Positions 10,034 through 18,356 of a stretch of DNA of 38,856 nucleotides are shown here, one piece after another. The DNA lies in assembly GCA_944326635.1 (NCBI GenBank), contig CALVEU010000006.1, positions 1-38,856 of the forward strand, in the 5' to 3' direction. The stretch comes from Candidatus Gastranaerophilales bacterium. Lineage in GTDB: Bacteria; Cyanobacteriota; Vampirovibrionia; Gastranaerophilales; Gastranaerophilaceae. The stretch's first letter is position 1; each line of letters starts with the position of its first letter. The position numbers and the translations under genes are program-made. The notes beneath the pieces were generated by a model. That model saw nothing but the letters and a program-made list of their open reading frames with translations. It was not told where the DNA came from and made no database searches.

Positions 10034-11248
10034 ATGGGTACTAAAATCACTAAACTTAATAATAATATAGAATTTGCGTATAAAAGAAATCCTAATACTC
10101 CAAGGGTTGCTTTTTATTTAAATTTTTCGTTGAATAGACCTGTAACAGAGCCTGGTGTTTATTCTTTAATGGTAAGATTGTTTATGCAAGGGACTAAATC
10201 TCGAACAGCTCAACAGTTATCAGAAGAATTGGATAAATATGCAATTGATTTCTCTGTTGAATTAAAATTGGATTATATTAAATTCAAATTTGTTTGTTTG
10301 AATGAAGATTTTGAAAAAGCTCTTGAAATTTTTACAGATATTGTCAAAAATACTACTTTTGAAGAATTTGAAAAAGAACGTACAAAACTTCAAGGTGAAA
10401 TAGTTGCAGAATTAGATTCTCCTCGTGCAAAAATTATTGATAGTTATTATAAAAATATTTATGAGGGGCATAATTATGGGTTTACAAATACTGTAATTCT
10501 TGAAAATTTACCTAATATAAAAAAAGAAGATGTAATTAATGCTTATAATGAAATTGTTGCAAATAGCAAAAAAGTTTGTGCATTTGTAGGTGATTTAGAT
10601 TTTGATTATGTTGATAATTTATTGCAAAAGCATTTAGGTGATATTAAAGAATCTACTGAAGAATTGCCAGAATTGCCTAGCCCAATTCTTAAAGAAATGA
10701 AAAATGTAGAAGTTATTCAAGATGATTTAAACCAAGCACATATTTTAAAAGGTTGGACAGTATCTTCTGCAGATAGTGATGATTTCGCTGCTATTTCTTT
10801 ATTGAATATTATTTTAGGAGCGAGTGGGCTATCTTCAAGATTATTTTTGGAATTGAGAGATAAAAAAGGTTTGGCATATGTTGTAAGAAGTGCTTATGAT
10901 GTTGCAAGACTTTCTGCTAATTTTTCTATTTATATTGCGACAGAACCTAATAATATTGAAACTTCTTTAAAAGGTTTTGAAGAAGAAATTCAAAAGATAA
11001 AAACAGTTCTTGTAAGTGAGGAAGAATTAGAAAACGCAAAAAATAATATATTTGGGAAATGGGCTTTTATAAGTGAAACTAATTCTCAACAGGCACATTG
11101 GCTTGCTCATTATGGAGTAATGGGATTTGGTTATGATTTCCATAAGAAGGCTGTTGAAAAAATTAAAAAAGTAACTCCTCAAGATATTATGGATTGTGCT
11201 AATAAATACTTTAATGGCACTTATGTATTAACTGTCTTAAAGCCGTAA
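10034..11248 (+). CDS. M16 family peptidase homologue lacking the zinc motif
   Basis: This 404-residue protein has the two-lobe M16 layout: an N-terminal half with GVYSLMVRLFMQGT, FEEFEKERTKLQGEIVAE and NYGFTNTV, and a C-terminal half with LNIILGASGLSSRLFLELRDKKGLAYVV. In active members the first motif is HXXEH (as in AHFLEHMLFKGT); here the corresponding residues are Y-S-L-M-V, so no zinc site remains. The C-terminal substrate-binding R/Y region is preserved (GLAYVVRSAYD). Active M16 enzymes often pair with an inactive homologue, but no active partner is visible nearby. It has no signal peptide. Its ribosome site is AGGAGAG. Confidence 0.85.
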   Translation: MGTKITKLNNNIEFAYKRNPNTPRVAFYLNFSLNRPVTEPGVYSLMVRLFMQGTKSRTAQQLSEELDKYAIDFSVELKLDYIKFKFVCLNEDFEKALEIFTDIVKNTTFEEFEKERTKLQGEIVAELDSPRAKIIDSYYKNIYEGHNYGFTNTVILENLPNIKKEDVINAYNEIVANSKKVCAFVGDLDFDYVDNLLQKHLGDIKESTEELPELPSPILKEMKNVEVIQDDLNQAHILKGWTVSSADSDDFAAISLLNIILGASGLSSRLFLELRDKKGLAYVVRSAYDVARLSANFSIYIATEPNNIETSLKGFEEEIQKIKTVLVSEEELENAKNNIFGKWAFISETNSQQAHWLAHYGVMGFGYDFHKKAVEKIKKVTPQDIMDCANKYFNGTYVLTVLKP

Positions 11249-11264
11249 CCAAATCAGCCAATAG

Positions 11265-11305
11265 ATATGCTCTTAAATATCAGAAATAATATTCAAGAGG
11301 CATAT
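11265..11305 (+). promoter_or_regulatory. Hairpin that would hide the ribosome site of the OmpA-like gene
   Basis: ATATGC (11265-11270) plus TCTT pairs with AAGAG-GCATAT (11295-11305, one bulged G). The AAGAGG Shine-Dalgarno at 11295-11300 lies in the 3' arm and GTG follows at 11308. An inner AATAT/ATATT pairing is also possible. Confidence 0.4.
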
Positions 11306-11307
11306 TT

Positions 11308-11895
11308 GTGTTGAAGAATTTATATTTATTTCTGTTGACTTTAATATTATTTTTTTGCACCGGTTTTTCAAATCCCGTTGTAGATATTTCTTTATCTTAT
11401 CAGCCAAACGTTGATAGGTTAGATAAGATGTTTCGAGAATATTTGCCTATAAAAAAAGATGATATTATTTTTACAAAAGTGCCAAGAGGATTGATTGTAA
11501 GTGTTAATGAAGATTGCTTTTTTAACGAGGGTGAGTCCCGAATTAAAGAAAGTTCTTTATGTTTATTGGATACAATAATTTTATTGTTAAAACAATTGCC
11601 AAATTATTGTGTTGTTGAAAATCATACAGAGGAAAATAGTAATGATGACGAAAATTGGGAATTGTCTTTAGAAAGGTCTGATAATATTGTTGAATATATG
11701 ATTACATATGGAGCATTGCCATCTTCACAGTTATTTGCACTAGGGTATGGTCAATATATGCCTTTCAGGGGAAATGTTGAACCTACAGAAGGGCTTGATA
11801 GTATTGATAAAGAAAGCCTTAAATATAGTTATAATAATAAGAAAATTAATAATCGTGTTGATTTTGTAATTCTTGAATATGAAGCTAGGCGATAA
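11308..11895 (+). CDS. OmpA/MotB-like peptidoglycan-associated domain protein
   Basis: This 195-residue protein has an N-terminal signal or membrane helix (LYLFLLTLILFFCTGF) and then an OmpA-like domain. GLIVSVNEDCFFNEGESRI matches the opening strand and helix, VVENHTEE stands where GHTD usually is, ELSLERSDNIVEYMI matches the LSxxRA helix, and NNRVDFVILEYE is the closing strand. The family binds peptidoglycan at the cell envelope. The Asp of the usual HTD motif is Glu here. The gene converges on the FliA-type sigma gene with an 11-base overlap, so a MotB-like role is possible, but general envelope anchoring fits equally. Start GTG 11308; TTG 11311 is an alternative. Confidence 0.7.
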   Translation: MLKNLYLFLLTLILFFCTGFSNPVVDISLSYQPNVDRLDKMFREYLPIKKDDIIFTKVPRGLIVSVNEDCFFNEGESRIKESSLCLLDTIILLLKQLPNYCVVENHTEENSNDDENWELSLERSDNIVEYMITYGALPSSQLFALGYGQYMPFRGNVEPTEGLDSIDKESLKYSYNNKKINNRVDFVILEYEARR

Positions 11896-12712
11896 TACTT
11901 TTTTGTAATCTTGTAGTTCTATTTTCACTGAGAATATTTTTTAGTTTCATAATTGCTTGAGCATGTAATTGGCATACTCGAGATTCAGACATATTGATTG
12001 TTTGTCCGATTTCTTTTAAAGTCATATTCTCTTGATAATATAAGACCATTATAATTCTTTCTCTTTCGGGCAGTCTTCTTAGAGCTTTTTCTAATTCTTG
12101 TTTAACATTTTGTTCTTCGGCTTGCTCTTGAGGATTTAATTTATTTGTATCTTGAATTGTATCAATGATTTCAACGCTGTCATCCGTGGAACCTTTCTTG
12201 TCGTATAAAGATGTCATAGTTGTATCTTCTGACAGGATTTGTGTAACTTTTTCTGGATCCATGTCTAAGAAAGTAGCTACTTCATTTGTAGTCGGCATAC
12301 GACCAAGCTCTTGTTTAAGATGTTCTTGAGCATTTTTAATGTCTTTTATTTTCTTTCTTACGCTTCTTGGTAAAAAGTCTTGGGCGCGAATTCTATCTAA
12401 TATGGAGCCTCTTATTCTTATAAGAGCATAAGTTTCAAATCTTGTATTCTTTTGAGGAGAATATCTTTCAATCGCATTTATAAGACCTTCTACACCGTAA
12501 CCGGCAATGTCTTCAATTGAAATAGTTGAAGGTAATGTAACTTTTACTCTGCCTACAACATATCTAATTAAATAGATATATTGTACAATTAAAGTATCAC
12601 GGGCGGTTTTGTTTGTTTTATCACTTAGATATTCTTGCCATAAATTTGCAAGTTCTTCCTCCGTAAGTCTTTTTATATTATTGTATGATGTAAAATCAAA
12701 ACTTTGGCTCAT
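11885..12712 (-). CDS. fliA: FliA/WhiG-type RNA polymerase sigma factor (sigma-28)
   Basis: This protein of about 275 residues has sigma regions 2, 3 and 4. Region 2 includes YIYLIRYVVGRV, ISIEDIAGYGVEGLINAIERY and TRFETYALIRIRGSILDRIRA, followed by the subfamily mark DFLPRSVRKK. Region 4 has LPERERIIMVLYYQENMTLKEIGQTINMSESRVCQLH. This is the WhiG/FliA pattern used for flagellar and motility genes. ATG at 12712 has GGGAAG just upstream; a TTG four codons earlier lacks a ribosome site. Likely clients include flagellar genes and the HD-GYP-like gene at 1300. No anti-sigma FlgM is recognisable in the window. Confidence 0.92.
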   Translation of the reverse strand: MSQSFDFTSYNNIKRLTEEELANLWQEYLSDKTNKTARDTLIVQYIYLIRYVVGRVKVTLPSTISIEDIAGYGVEGLINAIERYSPQKNTRFETYALIRIRGSILDRIRAQDFLPRSVRKKIKDIKNAQEHLKQELGRMPTTNEVATFLDMDPEKVTQILSEDTTMTSLYDKKGSTDDSVEIIDTIQDTNKLNPQEQAEEQNVKQELEKALRRLPERERIIMVLYYQENMTLKEIGQTINMSESRVCQLHAQAIMKLKNILSENRTTRLQKSIIA

Positions 12713-12836
12713 TAAACTTCCCAAATATTGTTCAAATATCTTACATATCTATTCTATACAATATAAGTTTGTCTACATCATTTAAAAAGAGGAATTGTTT
12801 TTAAAATAGTAAAGTTTGTGGTGGAATTACCATGCT

Positions 12837-14207
12837 CTAATTTTGTTGTTTTGCTTGTTCAGTATTTTCAGTTTCTGAGCTTTGTTCTATTTTAACAATC
12901 TCTAGTTTGGTAATTCTTGCTCCATCTACTTCTTTTACTACGAATATAAGATTATTTAATTCAACTTTATCATTAACTTCAGCAAGGCGTCCTAAAAGTT
13001 TTACAACAAGTCCGCCTATTGTATCGATATCATCATCATCAATTTCTTTTTCATTAATTTGAAAGTATTCTGCAAATTCATCTAATCTCATCATTGCATT
13101 TGCTATGTATGTATTAGGAGCAACTTCTACAATGTCTTCTTCTTGTTCTTCTTCTTCATCAAATTCATCTTGAACATCACCGAAAATTTCTTCAATTACA
13201 TCTTCCAATGTTACAAGACCTGATGTACCACCAAATTCATCAACTACAATTGCCATTTGTCCTTTGCGTTTTTTGAATTCTAAAACTAAATTGTCCATTG
13301 TTATTGTTTCTGGAACTAGTAATACATCTCTTAAAATATTAGAAATAGGACAAGTTTGGTCTTTAATAGATAAAGAATATAAATCCTTAACGTGAACTAA
13401 ACCTATTATATGATCTATGTCTTCGTCATATACAGGGTATCTGGTATATTGATTTTCTGCAGCTAATTTGTTTAATTCTTCCATAGACATATCACTTGGT
13501 ATACATACCATGTCAGTTCTAGGAACCATAACTTGTTTAGCTGTTAAATCAGAAAATTTGAATACGTTATGTAACATATCTTTTTCTGTTTCATTTAATA
13601 CACCACCGTCATAGCTTGCATTTACAAGCATATCTAATTCTTCTGTTGAATGAACTAATGATCCTTTATGAGAATGAGGAATGTTCATTAGTTTTAATAC
13701 AAAATTTCCAAAACCGTTAAGTAACCAAATGAAAGGATTAAATATAAAAGTTAAAACTTGCATTGGACGAGCAACCCATAGAGCAGTTTTTTCAGTGTAT
13801 TCTAGGGCAATTGATTTTGGAATTAGTTCTCCCAATACAACGTGGAAAAATGTAATTAATGCAAATGCGATTGATACAGACATTGTGTGAGTTGCAATGT
13901 TTTGACTGATTCCTGGTAAAAAGGCAAAAATCGGTTCAATGATATGTGCTAAAGTACCTTCACCAACCCAACCTAGACCGATACTTGATATTGTGACACC
14001 AAGTTGTACTGCTGCGATAAATTTATCTAAGTCTTTTAAAGCTTCTAAGGCTATTGATGCATTGTAATTGCCTTCGTTTACTAATTGTTCAATTCTTGTT
14101 TTTCGAACTTTTACCATTGCAAATTCTGATGCAACGAAAAATCCGTTTGAAAATAGTAAAAATGCTATTACAAACAAATTGAATATTGTATTACCCGAAC
14201 CATCCAT
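12837..14207 (-). CDS. CorC/HlyC (CNNM-type) DUF21-CBS membrane protein
   Basis: The 456 residues run in three parts. An N-terminal DUF21 domain has about four hydrophobic helices (FLLFSNGFFVASEFAMVKVRKTRI is the family start). Two CBS repeats follow around MVPRTDMVCIPSDM, YTRYPVYDEDIDHIIGLVHVKDLY and MAIVVDEFGGTSGLVTLEDVIEEIFGDV. Next comes an acidic linker (DEFDEEEEQEED) and a C-terminal CorC_HlyC domain (DDDIDTIGGLVVKLLG). Relatives affect magnesium or cobalt homeostasis; 'hemolysin' in older names is misleading. It has its own AAGGA ribosome site and sits between the sigma factor and the phosphoesterase on the same strand. Confidence 0.93.
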   Translation of the reverse strand: MDGSGNTIFNLFVIAFLLFSNGFFVASEFAMVKVRKTRIEQLVNEGNYNASIALEALKDLDKFIAAVQLGVTISSIGLGWVGEGTLAHIIEPIFAFLPGISQNIATHTMSVSIAFALITFFHVVLGELIPKSIALEYTEKTALWVARPMQVLTFIFNPFIWLLNGFGNFVLKLMNIPHSHKGSLVHSTEELDMLVNASYDGGVLNETEKDMLHNVFKFSDLTAKQVMVPRTDMVCIPSDMSMEELNKLAAENQYTRYPVYDEDIDHIIGLVHVKDLYSLSIKDQTCPISNILRDVLLVPETITMDNLVLEFKKRKGQMAIVVDEFGGTSGLVTLEDVIEEIFGDVQDEFDEEEEQEEDIVEVAPNTYIANAMMRLDEFAEYFQINEKEIDDDDIDTIGGLVVKLLGRLAEVNDKVELNNLIFVVKEVDGARITKLEIVKIEQSSETENTEQAKQQN

Positions 14208-14274
14208 TATATATTTTTTCCTTCTTACTTCTGTTTTAGTGTAATTATAATATTTTTTATAAAAAAATGCAATC

Positions 14275-15093
14275 TTATTCTTGTGATTTAGGCATTTCTA
14301 CTTCTTTAAGTTCTGTATAAATCATTGGAGAAAAGCCTTTTGTTGTTGAAACTGTAATTATTTTATATACAGGAGGGGTATTTAGTAAAGTTGGAGATGT
14401 AATATGGTATACTCCATTTCTCATAACTTCATCGTTTATATGAAGATGACCTGAAATAATAGAGATTACATTATCGTGTTTATCTAAAATGTCTAAATAT
14501 TTGTCTTTTTGATAAACAGTATGTGTTGGTCTTTCTTTTGTCATAATAATAGGAAAGTGTTGAAAAATAACTACAGGGTCGTTTTTGTATTTTTTTAATT
14601 GTTTGTCTAACCAACTTAAGGTATTTTCTTTATAAAATCCGTTAGAGCCCGGTATTACTTCTTTTGCCCCATCAAGGACAATGAAAACAAATCCATTTTG
14701 TTTGAAAACGTAATTGGGCTTTTTATATTTATAAAAATAATTGTAATCTTTGATGATTTCTAAATAATGAGCTTTAGATAATCCATTTTGTTTGAAAACG
14801 TCATGATTCCCTATTACAATGTAGTATGGAACATTGAGTTTATTTATTATTTTTACAAAATCAGGCAGGTATTGTTCTTTAGGAGAGTCTAAATTGTCGC
14901 CGGTAAAAACAACAAAAGAAATATCTTTTTCTTTGTTTATACTATTTACAGTTTCTTGTAGAACTTCTGTTCTGTATTCGTTTTTTGCAATAAAATGAGA
15001 GTCTGTTACTTGGACAAACTTTATTACATTTGCGAATACTGTATTTTGTAATAATAATATAGAAAGTATAGTTAAAATTATATTTTTTTTCAT
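14275..15093 (-). CDS. Secreted calcineurin-like metallophosphoesterase
   Basis: This is a protein of about 272 residues with an N-terminal signal peptide (KKNIILTILSILLLQNTVFA). All five metallophosphoesterase motifs are present: TDSH (D-x-H), FTGDNLD, VIGNHDVF, QHFP and SGHLH. The product should act outside the cytoplasm on phosphoester substrates that the sequence does not reveal. ATG at 15093 is chosen; a GTG two codons earlier is possible because AGAGGG lies close upstream. It diverges from rqcP with a 60-base spacer. Confidence 0.9.
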   Translation of the reverse strand: MKKNIILTILSILLLQNTVFANVIKFVQVTDSHFIAKNEYRTEVLQETVNSINKEKDISFVVFTGDNLDSPKEQYLPDFVKIINKLNVPYYIVIGNHDVFKQNGLSKAHYLEIIKDYNYFYKYKKPNYVFKQNGFVFIVLDGAKEVIPGSNGFYKENTLSWLDKQLKKYKNDPVVIFQHFPIIMTKERPTHTVYQKDKYLDILDKHDNVISIISGHLHINDEVMRNGVYHITSPTLLNTPPVYKIITVSTTKGFSPMIYTELKEVEMPKSQE

Positions 15094-15153
15094 TCGCACT
15101 TAGCCCTCTGGACAAATTATATCATAAATTATATTATATACAAAGGAGAAAAT

Positions 15154-15399
15154 ATGAGATTAGATAAGTTTTTAAAAGTTTCAAGATTAATAAAAAGAAG
15201 AACTGTTGCAAATGAAGTATCAGATATGGGCAGAGTGTATGTAAACGGAAATTCTGCAAAACCTTCAAAACAGATTAAAGAGGGTGATGAAATTAAAATA
15301 GAGTATGCAAATAGAACTGTAATTGCTAAAGTATTGAAAGTCCCTTCAAATAATGTAAGTGTTCAAGAAGCTCCTTCTTTGTATGAGATAGTTGAATAA
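15154..15399 (+). CDS. rqcP: S4-domain RNA-binding protein RqcP (YabO/Hsp15 family)
   Basis: This 81-residue protein is almost entirely an S4 fold: MRLDKFLKVSRLIKRRTVANEV, then GRVYVNGNSAKPSKQIKEGDEI. It matches YabO/RqcP, which binds 50S-peptidyl-tRNA complexes and supports alanine-tail synthesis with RqcH in ribosome quality control. RqcH itself is not in the window. A strong AAAGGAG precedes ATG. The -35 box of pilin-like gene 2 overlaps its last codons. Confidence 0.88.
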   Translation: MRLDKFLKVSRLIKRRTVANEVSDMGRVYVNGNSAKPSKQIKEGDEIKIEYANRTVIAKVLKVPSNNVSVQEAPSLYEIVE

Positions 15400-15420
15400 A
15401 TTTCTAAAATATGTTAAAAT
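15392..15420 (+). promoter_or_regulatory. Sigma-70 promoter of pilin-like gene 2
   Basis: TTGAAT (15392-15397, inside the end of rqcP), a 17-base spacer and TAAAAT (15415-15420). AAAGGAG and ATG 15454 follow, nearly identical to the leader of gene 1. Confidence 0.65.
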
Positions 15421-15453
15421 TAATATGTTTATAAATAAAGAAAGGAGCTATTT

Positions 15454-16280
15454 ATGGAAAGATTTGAGAAAGTCGGGGGGGGGGCGTTTTAAAGCTCGTT
15501 AAGTCTGTGTTTAGGGGTTGTGAATTAGAAAAAATATGTTATAATAGTGATGTGGATAATCAAAATATAAAAGAGGATTTTATCGTGAAACAGGGCTTTA
15601 CTTTAGCAGAAGTATTGGTTACGCTGGGAATAATTGGGGTTGTTTCCGCAATGACCGTACCTACTTTGATGCAAAACTACCAGAGAAAATCTTATGTAAC
15701 CCAATTGCATAAAGTTTATAATGAGTTATCGCAGGCAGTTGTTCAGTATCAAACAGACAGAAATGCTGTAAATTTGACTGAAGCTGGTCTAAATTCTGTG
15801 GATGCTTTATCAAAATTTTTTAAAAACTACTTCAAAGTAGTCCAAGATTGTGGAAATGATAGTACGCCTTGTTTCGCTGATTCTTATAAAAAAATAGCTG
15901 GAACAGATACGTTATTTTATTGCAATAATAATTGTATGGTTTTGGCAAGTGGTGCATCTATTGGAACTCTTAATGAAAATAAAGATGGAAATTCTGAAAT
16001 AATTACGCAAATTGTAGTTGATGTAAATGGTAAAAATGGTCCAAACATATTTGGTCGAGATGCTTTTTCTTTATTTTTATATAAAAATGGTGTTATTGAT
16101 GATTTAACTGTCGCAGACCCATCTGATGATGAAAATTATGATTGGGCAGTTGTTCCTGCACCATTATCTAAAGAACAAAGAGAAGAAAATTTTACTTATG
16201 GTTGTATAAGTTCTAATGGCGGTCATTATCATGGTTGTTTTGGAAAAATATTAAATGATAATTGGGAAATGACATATTAA
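15454..16280 (+). CDS. Type IV pilin-like protein 2, frame interrupted at a poly-G tract
   Basis: ATG 15454 reads MERFEKVGGGAF and then TAA. The pilin body is in the -1 frame and would be joined by 11 (or 8) Gs, giving GGGGVLKLVKSVF and a leader of about 48 residues. KQG/FTLAEV with the prepilin-peptidase site and LGIIGVVSAM helix follow. The mature part is closely related to gene 1 (shared QRKSYVTQLHKVYN, DRNAVNL and the identical C-terminus). Unlike gene 1, a second start is possible: GTG 15585 (MKQGFTLAEV) with AGAGGA upstream and a promoter at 15518-15545. A short form could therefore be made whatever the tract length. Confidence 0.8.
15475..15484 (+). repeat. Poly-G tract (10 G) in pilin-like gene 2
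   Basis: Ten Gs at the same codon position as in gene 1, preceded by an almost identical 5' segment. The ATG frame ends at TAA 15490-15492. Confidence 0.9.
15518..15545 (+). promoter_or_regulatory. Internal promoter between the poly-G tract and the pilin body
   Basis: TTGTGA (15518-15523), a 16-base spacer and a perfect TATAAT (15540-15545). It would give a transcript starting near 15552 that reaches AGAGGA and GTG 15585, which lies in the pilin frame. Confidence 0.5.
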
Positions 16281-16401
16281 TATTGACTTTTCTTTAAAAA
16301 TCATTAATTTCATGACACATCTAGTACAAATGGATGATTTTATACAAAATAATTGATTATATTTTGAAATTGTCCGATTGTGTTAGAAAAAAGAGGTAGT
16401 C

Positions 16402-17097
16402 ATGATAATTAACGGCGGAATCAGGTACTGTGAAAAAGGATTAACAACATCACTTCGAGCTATGCATGTTCAAAGTGAGTTAATCGGTATGTATAATGAA
16501 AATGTTACAGGGTTTGATAAAATCGGTTATCAAAGAAAAGACCCTGTAGTATCATCATTTACCGAATATATCGGGGTACATGGCCTTTCTCAGACAGTAG
16601 ATGATAAAGTCGGCCGTATTGCTATGTCTGATAATCCTTTAGATTTAGCATTGGCTAATAAAGGTTATTTTCAGACTCAAAGTGCTGATGGAATAAAACT
16701 TACAAGAGATGGAAGATTTAAAATTGATAAGGATGGAAATTTATTAACTCTTGAAGATGCAAATGTGCTATCAAGTGCAGGTGTTCCTATAAAATTACAT
16801 GTAGTACCTGAAAAAATTGAAGATATTAAAGTTAATTCTAAAGGGCTTGTAAGTGTATTTAATAAAAATACAAACAAGCTTGAAAATGTTGCATTTCTTG
16901 GAATTGTAGATTCAAATGGTGTTGTTGTAATGGATCCTCAAGTAAAGCAAGGATATAATGAGTATTCAAATGTAGCATTGCAAAATGAATTTATTTCAAT
17001 GATGCCAATTATTAGAAATTTTGAAGCAAATAGACAAATTTTTATGATACAAAATCAAAATTTGCAAAAAGTAATTTCTCAGTTAGGACAAGCATAG
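16402..17097 (+). CDS. flgF: Flagellar rod protein of the FlgF/FlgG family (FlgF-like)
   Basis: This 231-residue axial protein has the family ends: an N-terminal helix (GGIRYCEKGLTTSLRAMHVQ, then NENVTGFDKIGYQRKD) and a C-terminal coiled-coil helix (ALQNEFISMMPIIRNFEANRQIFM). The middle has GRIAMSDNPLDLALANKGYFQ and LTRDGRFKIDKDGNLL, the usual basal-body rod motif. FlgF forms part of the proximal rod. Assignment to FlgF over FlgG rests on order (it precedes a better FlgG match) and the atypical N-terminus (ENVTGF rather than NLANVNTTGF). GAGGT is upstream of ATG. First gene of a four-gene cluster. Confidence 0.8.
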   Translation: MIINGGIRYCEKGLTTSLRAMHVQSELIGMYNENVTGFDKIGYQRKDPVVSSFTEYIGVHGLSQTVDDKVGRIAMSDNPLDLALANKGYFQTQSADGIKLTRDGRFKIDKDGNLLTLEDANVLSSAGVPIKLHVVPEKIEDIKVNSKGLVSVFNKNTNKLENVAFLGIVDSNGVVVMDPQVKQGYNEYSNVALQNEFISMMPIIRNFEANRQIFMIQNQNLQKVISQLGQA

Positions 17098-17112
17098 TAA
17101 AGGAATAATATT

Positions 17113-17826
17113 ATGTATAGTATGCAAGGTATAGTAAGAAAAAGTGTAAATAACGTAACTACTCAGTTTGAAAAATTAGGTTATGTCGCAAACAGTCTTG
17201 CTAATATGAATACAAGAGGATATAAATCTGTTAGTTTTGAGCAGATGCTTAATGAAGAAGGTTACTTGACAGGAGCTATTAGAACTGATTACAAACAAGG
17301 ATCTATCCAAATTACAAGTAATCCTTATGATGTCGCAATTAACGGAACCGGATTTATACCTGTAGTATCTCCTGAGGGTGAAGTTGCATATACAAGAGAC
17401 GGTCAATTTATGCAAGGAAAAGATGGATATCTTGTAACAACTGATGGTTGGATTGTTGGTGAAGGTATTCAAATCCCTACTAATTGTTATAAATTTGAGA
17501 TAAAACCTAACGGTGAAGTTTATTCTTATGATGGAAAAAATACTCAGCCTAAAAAATTAGGGACAATCCCATTAGTGAGATTTGCTTCTCAAGAAAACTT
17601 AGAACAAGTTGGAATGAATAAATTAATGCCAACAGAAGATTCTGGAGATCCTCAATTGGTAAAAGATCATGATTGTTTCTGTCAAAACAATTTAGAAAAC
17701 TCAAACACAAATATTTATGCATCAACTTCAGATATGTTGCGTTTGAACGCATCATTACTTGCAAGTACTCGTATGATGAAAGTTGTAGATGATATGTACA
17801 ACAAAGCAATTAATATCAGAGAGTAG
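17113..17826 (+). CDS. flgG: Flagellar distal rod protein FlgG
   Basis: The 237 residues open with VTTQFEKLGYVANSLANMNTRGYK, the canonical rod N-terminus, followed by QGSIQITSNPYDVAINGTGFIPV and AYTRDGQFMQGKDGYLVTTDG, and close with a C-terminal coiled-coil helix (STSDMLRLNASLLASTRMMKVV). FlgG forms the distal rod of the flagellar shaft, exported by the flagellar type III system and so lacking a signal peptide. It begins 16 bases after the previous stop with AAAGGA as ribosome site. The usual C-terminal ALxxEFVxMI helix is altered, so FlgF/FlgG identity is a best guess. Confidence 0.82.
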   Translation: MYSMQGIVRKSVNNVTTQFEKLGYVANSLANMNTRGYKSVSFEQMLNEEGYLTGAIRTDYKQGSIQITSNPYDVAINGTGFIPVVSPEGEVAYTRDGQFMQGKDGYLVTTDGWIVGEGIQIPTNCYKFEIKPNGEVYSYDGKNTQPKKLGTIPLVRFASQENLEQVGMNKLMPTEDSGDPQLVKDHDCFCQNNLENSNTNIYASTSDMLRLNASLLASTRMMKVVDDMYNKAINIRE

Positions 17827-17863
17827 TAGCATAATTAATTAGAAAATAAAAGAAAGGACAAAA

Positions 17864-18211
17864 ATGTTCACATCACTAGATAATATGGGTAAAGTTACAT
17901 TAATGATGGACTTGATAACGCAAAGACAAAGAGCGTTAGGCTCAAACCTTGCGAATATTGATACCCCTGGGTATGTTCGTCGTGATATAAATTTCGGGGA
18001 TTACTTAGGTTCAATGAATAGTCCTTTAGAAACAAAATTGTCAGAAAAATTAGGACCTTCTGGAGTAATTGAAGAACGTCAATATGAAGAAATTGACCCT
18101 GCAAATGAGTTGATGGAATTACAACAAAATTCACTTCTTTATACGATGGCAACAAGAAGAATGTCTAATATAATTACTGAGATGAAAACAGTTATCAATG
18201 TCGGCAAATAG
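17864..18211 (+). CDS. flgB: Flagellar basal-body rod protein FlgB
   Basis: This 115-residue protein has the rod signature RQRALGSNLANIDTPGYVRRDINF and the C-terminal ELMELQQNSLLYTMATRRMSNII helix typical of FlgB. It forms the proximal rod together with FlgC. AAAGGA lies 9 bases before ATG. Slightly shorter than the common 130-140 residues. Its position before flgC is conserved across bacteria; having flgF and flgG upstream of it is less common. Confidence 0.9.
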   Translation: MFTSLDNMGKVTLMMDLITQRQRALGSNLANIDTPGYVRRDINFGDYLGSMNSPLETKLSEKLGPSGVIEERQYEEIDPANELMELQQNSLLYTMATRRMSNIITEMKTVINVGK

Positions 18212-18348
18212 GAACGTAGCCGTTCCATCCGCCAAATGATTAAGGCAAAACTAAATAAAAATAATCGTTAGAAAGGATAAAAACGGGAGCAAACGAGAGT
18301 GAGCGACTGACAAAAATATTTAAAATTAACGCATAACCGTTAGAAAGG
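18211..18348. repeat. flgB-flgC spacer with hairpin and a duplicated flgC leader
   Basis: GGAACG-TAGC-CGTTCC (18211-18226) forms a hairpin over the end of flgB. CGTTAGAAAGG occurs at 18266-18276 and again at 18338-18348, 72 bases apart. The second copy leads into TATAAAAATG (flgC start). The first leads into ATAAAAACG, so it looks like an older leader copy whose ATG became ACG. Confidence 0.5.
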
Positions 18349-18356
18349 GTATAAAA

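Noticed and set aside
16355-16380. Sigma-28 promoter for the flagellar rod cluster (TGTCCGATTG at 16371-16380)
   Set aside because: The -10 part resembles CCGAT-type sites, but no TAAA-like -35 sits at the proper distance.
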